From: CAZLXG01 sp964563585
GTDB lineage: Bacteria > Bacteroidota > Bacteroidia > Flavobacteriales > Flavobacteriaceae
Assembly (NCBI GenBank): GCA_964563585.1
Contig: CAZLXG010000069.1
Location: 1 to 10,448, forward strand
Length of the DNA: 10,448 nt
Direction of reading: 5' to 3'
The translations under genes were made by a program, and so were the position numbers. The notes under the pieces were generated by a model. That model was not told where the DNA came from, did not search any database, and saw nothing but the letters and a program-made list of their open reading frames with translations. Of this stretch, positions 1 through 5,745 are shown one piece after another; positions within the stretch are counted from its first letter, which is position 1, and the number at the start of each line of letters is the position of its first letter.

Positions 1-60
1 TTTAAAAAGATATAACGGAAAGCGCGACCCAAAGGGTAACGCCCAAATTCAAATTAGTGT
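1..60. repeat. Possible edge of a dispersed intergenic repeat
   Basis: This stretch is richer in G and C than its surroundings and contains a small imperfect palindrome: ACCC at 27-30 and GGGT at 34-37 around AAA, flanked by further short G/C-rich complementary bits. From memory, similar strings, read on the minus strand as GGGCGTTACCC followed by GGGT and CTTTCCG, recur between genes in Flavobacteriaceae and other Bacteroidota genomes. No second copy lies in this window, so the repeat call rests on recall and not on the sequence alone. It could also be the tail of a neighbouring gene cut by the window edge. Confidence 0.25.
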
Positions 61-61
61 T

Positions 62-97
62 AAATTAAAAAAGCACACTGTAAACAATGTGCTTTTA
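62..97 (-). terminator. Rho-independent terminator after leuB
   Basis: AAAAGCACA at 69-77 pairs perfectly with TGTGCTTTT at 88-96, giving a 9-bp stem with a 10-base loop. Read on the minus strand, the stem is followed by a run of T residues (complement of the A run at 67-72) and more AT-rich sequence. It lies about 40 bases beyond the leuB stop codon, where a terminator for the leuA-leuB transcript is expected. The plus strand also shows a T4 run within the stem, so it might stop a transcript arriving from the left as well. Confidence 0.75.
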
Positions 98-138
98 AGG
101 GTTCCAGTAGTTTAATTTGGTGACTAACTTAAAAATAA

Positions 139-1257
139 TTAAATAATTGTGGATTGCCCTAAATGTATGTTGGTGAAATTTAAATTTGTTTCGTCTGGAT
201 TACTTATATAGTCTTCAATAAAATCGCCCACTTTGGTGGTGCTAATATTATCGTATTTCATGTTTAAATCGGGTGTAGTAATATGCAGTTTTATAGATTT
301 ATCGACTGCTTTACGTACCAAATTTGCTTCGTCGTTTAACCCAAAATGGTCGAGTAACATGGCTGCCGATAAAATGGATGCTATAGGGTTTGCGATACCT
401 TTGTTGGTCGCTTCACTATATGCGCCGTGAATGGGCTCGAACATAGCGTGCTTTTCGCTAATAGACGCCGATGCCAATAAACCAATAGAGCCTACAATTA
501 CGCTGGCTTCTTCAGATAGAATATCGCCAAACATGTTTTCGGTTAAAATAACATCAAACTGTCGTGGGTTGATAATGAGTTCCATGGCGGCATTATCAAT
601 ATATAAAAAGTTTAGTTCTACATCTGGATATTGCGTCGCTAATTCTTGTACTACTTTGCGCCAAAGTCTTGAGGTTTCTATAACATTGGCTTTGTCTACC
701 AAAGTTAATTTGCGTTTTCTGGCTTGTGCTGCTTTAAAAGCTAAATGTGTGATACGCTCTATTTCGAAACGTGTGTATTGACAAATATCGGATGCTGTAT
801 TACCATCGGCACTAAGTTTTTTGTCACCAAAATAAATACCTCCAGTAAGTTCGCGGTAAATTAAAATATTAGTATCCTTAATTTGTTTTTTTCGTAGTGA
901 GGATTTGTTTAGTAAATCTTCGTAAGCAATTACAGGACGAATATTGGCGTATAAATCGAGTTCTTTTCTAATTCCTAAAAGCCCTTGTTCTGGACGAACT
1001 TTTGCTGTTGGGTCGTTATCGTATTTTGGATGCCCAATAGCACCAAATAAAATAGCATCTGCTTTTTTACAGATGCTAATAGTTTTTTCGGGAAGCGGAT
1101 TGCCAGTTTTAATAATGGCACTATCGCCAACTAACGCTTGTTGGAAAGTGAATAGATGATTAAATTCCATAGCTATAGCTTTTAAAGCTTTAACAGCTTG
1201 TGCTGTAACTTCTGGACCAATACCATCGCCTGGTAATACGGCAATATTTAATTTCAT
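139..1257 (-). CDS. leuB: 3-isopropylmalate dehydrogenase
   Basis: This 372-residue enzyme of leucine synthesis oxidises and decarboxylates 3-isopropylmalate to 2-oxoisocaproate with NAD and a divalent metal, in the cytoplasm. The beta-decarboxylating dehydrogenase signature is clear: LPGDGIGPEV near residue 8, substrate arginines at R97, R107 and R135 (RELTGGIYFG), DKAN with K189, DNAAM with D221, FGDILSEEAS with D245, EPIHG at 274-278 and GIANP at 287-291. Length is normal for the family. The ATG start follows an A-rich tract and directly gives the expected N-terminus. It lies 13 bases after leuA, so the two should be co-transcribed, and a terminator follows. Several usually constant positions differ: SEEAS in place of SDEAS at a metal-ligand position, LLASAS in place of LLPSAS, and AYSEA after the EPIHG motif where the adenosine-binding loop usually has SAPD or SYPQ. 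Activity is still likely, because the changes at the key acidic positions are conservative. Confidence 0.95.
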   Translation of the reverse strand: MKLNIAVLPGDGIGPEVTAQAVKALKAIAMEFNHLFTFQQALVGDSAIIKTGNPLPEKTISICKKADAILFGAIGHPKYDNDPTAKVRPEQGLLGIRKELDLYANIRPVIAYEDLLNKSSLRKKQIKDTNILIYRELTGGIYFGDKKLSADGNTASDICQYTRFEIERITHLAFKAAQARKRKLTLVDKANVIETSRLWRKVVQELATQYPDVELNFLYIDNAAMELIINPRQFDVILTENMFGDILSEEASVIVGSIGLLASASISEKHAMFEPIHGAYSEATNKGIANPIASILSAAMLLDHFGLNDEANLVRKAVDKSIKLHITTPDLNMKYDNISTTKVGDFIEDYISNPDETNLNFTNIHLGQSTII

Positions 1258-1270
1258 TTTACTCTATAAT

Positions 1271-2446
1271 TTAAGCAGACATAATTTCTTTATATACTTT
1301 GCTTTTTTCTATAATTTGATGAATATCTGAATCGTCAACCTCTTTTTTTCTATCAGCGAAATCTAAAAAATTTACATAAATCTCGTCTAATTGAAGCTTT
1401 GTTAATTCGTATCCAATATTTTTTGCTCTGTATGCTAAAGCTGCTCTACCACTTCTTGCTGTTAATACAATTGCAGATTCGGTAACACCAACATCTTTAG
1501 GGTTGATAATTTCGTAAGTTTCACGATTTTTAATCATACCATCTTGATGAATTCCCGAACTGTGTGCAAATGCATTTGCGCCAACAATAGCTTTATTTGG
1601 TTGTGTATAAATACCCATGCTATCTGACACTAATTGACTAATGCCATAAAGCATTTGGGTTTGAATTCTAGTATCTAAATTTAAGTATGGATGTTGTTTT
1701 AAAACCATTACCACTTCTTCTAGCGCCGTGTTTCCTGCGCGCTCTCCAATGCCGTTAATAGTACATTCTATTTGTCGAGCACCATTAATAACACCTTCAA
1801 TAGAATTTGCTGTAGCTAAACCTAAATCGTTATGGCAGTGGCATGATAAAATAGCTTTTTCAATACCTTTTACGTTTTCTTTTAAATATTTAATTTTTGC
1901 ACCGTATTCGCTTGGTAAACAATAGCCAGTTGTGTCTGGAATGTTTAAAACTGTAGCACCTGCTTTTATAGCCGTTTCGCAAACACGTGCTAAATATTCG
2001 TTATCTGTTCTACCAGCATCTTCAGCATAAAACTCCACATCTTCAACAAATGATTTAGCGTATTTTACTGATGCAAAAGCACGTTCTAAAATATCTTCTT
2101 GAGTTGATTTGAATTTGTGTTTTATATGAGAATCAGATGTTCCAATACCTGTGTGTATTCTTGGTTTTTTAGCATATTTTAATGCTTCGGCAGCAATTTT
2201 TATATCGTTTTTAACCGATCTTGTAAGACCACAAACAGTTGCGTTTTTAACAATTTTAGATATGGCTTCCACCGATTTGAAATCACCTGGACTTGAGACG
2301 GGAAACCCAGCCTCAATAATATCAACGCCTAAATTATCAAGCTGTTTTGCAATAATTACTTTTTGCTCAGTATTTAATTTACAACCAGGAACTTGCTCAC
2401 CATCGCGAAGTGTTGTATCAAAAATTTGGACGTTACTATCAGACAT
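1271..2446 (-). CDS. leuA: 2-isopropylmalate synthase, short form without regulatory domain
   Basis: It condenses acetyl-CoA with 2-oxoisovalerate to 2-isopropylmalate, the committed step of leucine synthesis. The HMGL-like TIM barrel covers roughly residues 1-270: FDTTLRDGEQ with R14 and D15, GFPVSSPGD at 48-55, EDAGRT at 142-147, the metal ligands H203 and H205 in SCHCHNDLG, and GERAGN ending at N239. AFAHSSGIHQDG (292-303) and SRSGRAA-like TARSGRAA (329-336) place it with isopropylmalate synthases, not with homocitrate or citramalate synthases. The protein stops at residue 391, just after the linker subdomains. The E. coli enzyme has 523 residues because of an added C-terminal leucine-binding regulatory domain, which is absent here. 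The stop is followed within 13 bases by leuB and no remnant of the missing domain is visible, so this is a genuine short form and not a frameshift. leuC and leuD are not adjacent. Confidence 0.95.
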   Translation of the reverse strand: MSDSNVQIFDTTLRDGEQVPGCKLNTEQKVIIAKQLDNLGVDIIEAGFPVSSPGDFKSVEAISKIVKNATVCGLTRSVKNDIKIAAEALKYAKKPRIHTGIGTSDSHIKHKFKSTQEDILERAFASVKYAKSFVEDVEFYAEDAGRTDNEYLARVCETAIKAGATVLNIPDTTGYCLPSEYGAKIKYLKENVKGIEKAILSCHCHNDLGLATANSIEGVINGARQIECTINGIGERAGNTALEEVVMVLKQHPYLNLDTRIQTQMLYGISQLVSDSMGIYTQPNKAIVGANAFAHSSGIHQDGMIKNRETYEIINPKDVGVTESAIVLTARSGRAALAYRAKNIGYELTKLQLDEIYVNFLDFADRKKEVDDSDIHQIIEKSKVYKEIMSA

Positions 2447-2503
2447 TTATTGGAATATATTTTTGTATTGTTATACGAATGTATATTTTGGTTTCCTAAA
2501 AGG

Positions 2504-2539
2504 AGAATTAAACATATGGTTTTTACGATGTTTAACTCT
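2504..2539. promoter_or_regulatory. Imperfect 12-base inverted repeat between leuA and the divergent gene
   Basis: The arm at 2504-2515 (AGAATTAAACAT) and the arm at 2528-2539 (ATGTTTAACTCT) are complementary at 11 of 12 positions, with a perfect 8-bp core TTAAACAT/ATGTTTAA and a 12-base spacer. It sits in the 148-base region between two divergent starts, 58 bases upstream of leuA and 55 bases upstream of the plus-strand gene. It could be an operator for a dimeric regulator or a hairpin in the leuA leader. Promoter matches to the Bacteroidota consensus (TTTG and TAnnTTTG) are weak here; the best on the plus strand is TTTG at 2462-2465 with TATTTTGG at 2484-2491. Confidence 0.35.
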
Positions 2540-2594
2540 GTGGTAATGTAATTAAATAATTGAAAATCAGTATTTTACTATTGATTTTATCACT

Positions 2595-4145
2595 ATGACA
2601 AGAGAGCAAAAAGATAATTTGTTTGTGTTAGTAAAGTCGCTGTCTAAATCGGAAAAAAGACAGTTTAAACTTTATGTAGGAAGATTGGGTGTAAATGAAG
2701 ACTCAAAATTCTTGACGCTTTTCAATATTTTAGATAAGCTTTCTTTTTATGATGAAACAGTAATTCTTAAAAAAGGAATTGTAAAAAAACAGCAATTATC
2801 AAACTTAAAAGCACATTTATATAAGCAGATTTTAATTAGTTTACGATTAAATCCTTCACATCAAAATATAAGAATTCAAATACGCGAACAATTAGATTTT
2901 GCAACCATTTTATATCATAAAGGATTATACAAACAAAGTTTAAAAGTATTAGATAAAGCAAAAAAATTGGCAATTCTAAATGAAGAAAAAAACATTGCTT
3001 ACGAAATTGTTGAACTCGAAAAGGTTATTGAATCGCAATACATTACTAGAAGTATAAGTAATAGAGCCGATGAGTTAACTATACAGGCTAAAGAGCTTAG
3101 TTTGCAAAATGTTTTGGCTAGTAAATTATCTAATTTGTCACTTCAATTGTATGGTCATTTTTTAAAAACGGGCTATGTAAAAAACAATAAAGAAAATAAA
3201 TGGGTTACTAAATATTTTAATGATAGACTTCCAAAATACGACATCAATAAATTAGGTTTTAGAGAAAAATTATGGCTTTATAAAGCGTATTTATGGTATA
3301 GTTTTTTAACACTAGATTTTTTATCGTGTTATAAATATGCTTCTAAATGGGTAAATCTTTTTTATGAAAATAAAAATATGATTGTTTTAAATCCTGTTTT
3401 CTTTTTAAGAGGAAATCATTATTTATTAGAATCATTATATTATTTAAATCATTACGATAAATTTAAAGAAACCTTGTTGAGATTTGAAGACATTACTAAA
3501 GAAAAATGGTTTCCAATTGATGATAATGTAGAAGGCTTAACATTTTTATTTATTTATAATAATAAGTTTAATTTGCATTTTATTGAAGGTAGTTTTAACG
3601 AAGGTTTACCTTTAATAGATGAAGTTTTAGAACGATTAAAAACATATAAAAATAGAATAGACGAACATCACGTTATGGTGTTTTATTATAAAATTGCTAG
3701 CATGTATTTTGGTGCGGGCGAAAACAAAAAGAGTATTCTGTATTTAGAAAAAATTATTAGTAATAAATCGTTGCAAATGCGCGAAGATTTATTGTGTTTT
3801 TCTAGAATATTAAATCTTGTAGCACATTACGAAGCTGGTTTAGATTATAATTTAGATACACTTATAAAAAGCACCTATAAGTTTTTAATTAAAATGGAAG
3901 ATTTATATGAAGTGCAAAAAGAATTCATCAAATTTTTAAGAGGATTGGGAGATATTTATCCTAATGAAGTTAAAAAGGAATTTATAAAACTTCATAAAAA
4001 ACTTAAGGAGTTTGAAGGTGATCCATATCAAAGTCGTGCATTTTTATATTTAGATATTATTTCATGGTTAGAATCTAAAATTCAAAACAAACCAATTGGA
4101 GAAATCATTAGAAATAAATTTCAAAAAAACTTAGCTAGAAAATAA
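2595..4145 (+). CDS. Conserved Bacteroidota protein of unknown function, TPR-like helical repeat
   Basis: I do not recognise a named gene. The 516-residue product has no signal peptide or membrane segment, is rich in Lys, Leu, Tyr and Asn, and appears almost wholly alpha-helical. Its N-terminus has the motif KSLSKSEKRQFKLY at 14-27, followed by helices; from memory, LSKSEKR-type openings mark a family of about 500-residue Bacteroidota hypothetical proteins. TPR-like helix pairs can be seen near residues 99-132 (LYHKGLYKQSLKVLDKAKKL) and 361-390 (FYYKIASMYFGAGENKKSI), with the spacing of small and aromatic residues typical of TPR units. Such alpha-solenoids usually bind other proteins. The ATG start follows the AT-rich divergent region shared with leuA, so expression could be linked to leucine genes, but nothing in the protein points to leucine metabolism. 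The gene is notably AT-rich. No catalytic motif is visible. Confidence 0.85.
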   Translation: MTREQKDNLFVLVKSLSKSEKRQFKLYVGRLGVNEDSKFLTLFNILDKLSFYDETVILKKGIVKKQQLSNLKAHLYKQILISLRLNPSHQNIRIQIREQLDFATILYHKGLYKQSLKVLDKAKKLAILNEEKNIAYEIVELEKVIESQYITRSISNRADELTIQAKELSLQNVLASKLSNLSLQLYGHFLKTGYVKNNKENKWVTKYFNDRLPKYDINKLGFREKLWLYKAYLWYSFLTLDFLSCYKYASKWVNLFYENKNMIVLNPVFFLRGNHYLLESLYYLNHYDKFKETLLRFEDITKEKWFPIDDNVEGLTFLFIYNNKFNLHFIEGSFNEGLPLIDEVLERLKTYKNRIDEHHVMVFYYKIASMYFGAGENKKSILYLEKIISNKSLQMREDLLCFSRILNLVAHYEAGLDYNLDTLIKSTYKFLIKMEDLYEVQKEFIKFLRGLGDIYPNEVKKEFIKLHKKLKEFEGDPYQSRAFLYLDIISWLESKIQNKPIGEIIRNKFQKNLARK

Positions 4146-4194
4146 AATTTTATAATTTTTCTAAAAAAATTAGGATTTTAACTTTTTCTGAACG

Positions 4195-4202
4195 AATATT
4201 TG
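4195..4202 (+). promoter_or_regulatory. Candidate -7 promoter element for the methionine operon
   Basis: AATATTTG matches the Bacteroidota -7 consensus TAnnTTTG at all but the first fixed base. It would start transcription near 4208, about 25 bases before the riboswitch P1 helix, which is a sensible leader geometry. No good -33 TTTG element is visible at the usual distance, so the call is tentative. Confidence 0.3.
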
Positions 4203-4232
4203 CATTCACAAAGTTCAATCATTTATTGAAAT

Positions 4233-4338
4233 GTTATCAAGAAAGGCAGAGGGATTAGACCCGTTGAAGCCTTAGCAACCCTTTACCTGTAAAGAAGGTG
4301 CTAAATTCTACTTAAGCACAATGTTTTAGATAGATAAC
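4233..4338 (+). ncRNA. SAM-I (S-box) riboswitch aptamer
   Basis: All parts of a SAM-I aptamer can be traced. P1 is GTTATC (4233-4238) with GATAAC (4333-4338). P2 is AAGGC (4243-4247) with GCCTT (4269-4273), with the kink-turn region AGAGGGA between, and its inner helix is GGG (4251-4253) with CCC (4260-4262). P3 is ACC/GGT (4278-4280, 4297-4299) extended by CTTTA/TAAAG around a CCTG loop. The pseudoknot is TTAG (4255-4258) with CTAA (4301-4304), and P4 lies in 4306-4330. The conserved words GAAGCC, GCAACC and AAGGTGCTAAAT are present. SAM-I aptamers bind S-adenosylmethionine and lower expression of downstream methionine genes. Here the next gene is metY, 120 bases away, and the likely operon extends through the MetX-ThrA fusion and perhaps metZ. 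Confidence 0.95.
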
Positions 4339-4339
4339 C

Positions 4340-4376
4340 AAAGAAAATTACGAGTAGTAATTTTATTATTCTTTTT
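4340..4376 (+). terminator. Candidate SAM-controlled terminator hairpin (expression platform)
   Basis: AAAATTAC (4344-4351) pairs perfectly with GTAATTTT (4357-4364) around a GAGTA loop. With a bulge, AAAGAA (4340-4345) can alternatively pair with TTCTTT (4369-4374), and a T run ends at 4376. It starts two bases after the aptamer P1 helix, which fits transcription attenuation. The stem is AT-rich and weak. A second small hairpin, CGTTA-GTAA-TAACG at 4396-4409, is followed by T-rich sequence (4411-4428) and could play the same part. I could not find a convincing antiterminator that shares bases with P1, so translational control is not excluded. Confidence 0.4.
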
Positions 4377-4458
4377 AACATTTTTCTATTAAGTACGTTA
4401 GTAATAACGCGTTTTGACTTTTGTTTTAATTCATTATTAACACAAAAAAACTAGAAAA

Positions 4459-5733
4459 ATGAGTACACAAAAAATCGCCACACAGGCACTACACGCAGGA
4501 CATGATGTTACATTAAACGGAGGTACAAGAGCAGTCCCAATTTATCAAACAACATCATACGTTTTTAATAATTCAGAACATGCTGCAAATTTATTTTCAT
4601 TACAAGAGCTAGGGTTTATTTACACACGATTAAATAATCCTACAAACGATATTTTACAACAGCGATTGGCAGCTATTGAGGGTGGAGCAGGAGCAGTAGT
4701 TTTTTCGTCAGGAGCATCTGCAATTTCAACTTGTTTCTTAACCTTATTAAAAGCTGGAGACCATATTGTAGCTTCAAGTAGTTTGTATGGAGGTACATAT
4801 AATTTATTAAAAGTAACATTACCTAGATTAGGAATTACTACAACTTTTGTTGATGCAAATAACCCTGATAGTTTTGCAGCAGCAGTACAAGATAATACCA
4901 AAGCATTTTTTGTAGAATCTCTAGGAAACCCAAAATTAGATGTACTAGATTTAGAAGCTATTGCAGAACAATCAAAAGCAGCAGGAGTACCATTTATTGT
5001 AGATAACACAGTAGCAACACCAGTATTATTAAACCCAATTAAACACGGTGCAAACATTGTAATACATTCATTAACCAAATATATTGGAGGTCAAGGAAAC
5101 TCTTTAGGAGGTGCTATTATTGATGCTGGTACATTTGATTGGACTAACGGGAAATTTCCAGAATTTACAGAGCCTTCAGCAGGTTATCATGGTTTAGTTT
5201 ATAGTGAAGCTTTAGGTGCAGCAGCATTTACATTTAAATTAATCTTAGAAGGATTACGAGATTATGGAGGCGCCTTAAGCCCGTTTAATGCATTTCAAAT
5301 TATTCAAGGTTTAGAAACGTTACCAATTAGAATAAAACAACATAGCGAAAATGCTTTAGAACTAGCAAAATGGTTGCAAGAACAAGACGAAGTAGCTTGG
5401 GTAAACTATCCTGGTTTAGAAACGAGTTCATATAAAACCTTAGCCGATAAATATTTACCTAAAGGACAAAGTGGTCTTGTAACATTTGGAGCAAAAAAAG
5501 GTTTTGAAGCTGCCAAAACGATTGCAGATAACACAAAAATATTTTCATTATTAGCCAATATTGGAGATACTAAATCGCTAATTATTCATCCAGCAAGTAC
5601 AACGCATCAACAATTAACAGATGCCGAGCAAGAATCTACAGGAACAACAAAAGATTTAATTCGTTTATCAGTAGGTATTGAAGATATCGAAGATTTAAAA
5701 GCCGATTTAGAAGCCGCATTTCAAAAAATATAA
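4459..5733 (+). CDS. metY: O-acetylhomoserine sulfhydrylase (PLP-dependent)
   Basis: The 424-residue product belongs to the Cys/Met-metabolism PLP family and is closest in motif content to O-acetylhomoserine aminocarboxypropyltransferase. It would make homocysteine directly from O-acetylhomoserine and sulfide. The N-terminus TQALHAGHD and the PIYQTTSY segment are typical of MetY, as are YTRLNNPT, the PLP-phosphate region SSGASAIS, VDNTVATP, and HSLTKYIGGQGNSLGG with the Schiff-base lysine at K207. The C-terminus has LANIGDTKSLIIHPASTTH, which holds the carboxylate-binding region, then LIRLSVGIEDIEDL. Length matches MetY (about 420-440) and exceeds MetB/MetZ (about 380-400). The ATG follows A-rich sequence (ACAAAAAAACTAGAAAA), usual in this group. 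It is the first gene after the SAM-I riboswitch. The next frame starts 12 bases after its stop, so the two genes are surely co-transcribed and may be translationally coupled. Confidence 0.95.
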   Translation: MSTQKIATQALHAGHDVTLNGGTRAVPIYQTTSYVFNNSEHAANLFSLQELGFIYTRLNNPTNDILQQRLAAIEGGAGAVVFSSGASAISTCFLTLLKAGDHIVASSSLYGGTYNLLKVTLPRLGITTTFVDANNPDSFAAAVQDNTKAFFVESLGNPKLDVLDLEAIAEQSKAAGVPFIVDNTVATPVLLNPIKHGANIVIHSLTKYIGGQGNSLGGAIIDAGTFDWTNGKFPEFTEPSAGYHGLVYSEALGAAAFTFKLILEGLRDYGGALSPFNAFQIIQGLETLPIRIKQHSENALELAKWLQEQDEVAWVNYPGLETSSYKTLADKYLPKGQSGLVTFGAKKGFEAAKTIADNTKIFSLLANIGDTKSLIIHPASTTHQQLTDAEQESTGTTKDLIRLSVGIEDIEDLKADLEAAFQKI

Positions 5734-5745
5734 TTTAAGTTTTAA

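Noticed and set aside
2..115. Plus-strand frame open from the left edge for 37 codons
   Set aside because: It runs straight through the leuB terminator stem and has no recognisable protein character; it may follow the palindromic repeat by chance. A true gene tail cannot be excluded without sequence to the left.
2471..2515. Minus-strand 14-codon frame (MFNSPFRKPKYTFV) as a leucine leader peptide
   Set aside because: It has no leucine codon, so it cannot work as a classical leu attenuator, and its ATG is only part of the inverted repeat.
2151..2546. Plus-strand frame of 131 codons opposite the leuA start
   Set aside because: It overlaps the conserved N-terminal part of leuA on the other strand and resembles no protein.
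4146..4200. AT-rich stretch after the TPR-like gene as a terminator
   Set aside because: T runs and A runs are present but no stem with G/C pairs can be drawn.
4233..4338. SAM-II, SAM-IV or SAH riboswitch in place of SAM-I
   Set aside because: The multi-helix layout with kink-turn, GCAACC, AAGGTGCTAAAT and the P2 loop to J3/4 pseudoknot is that of SAM-I.
4620..5078. Minus-strand frame of 152 codons opposite metY
   Set aside because: It lies fully inside a clear PLP-enzyme gene and its translation shows no domain; it is a shadow of the codon bias on the real strand.
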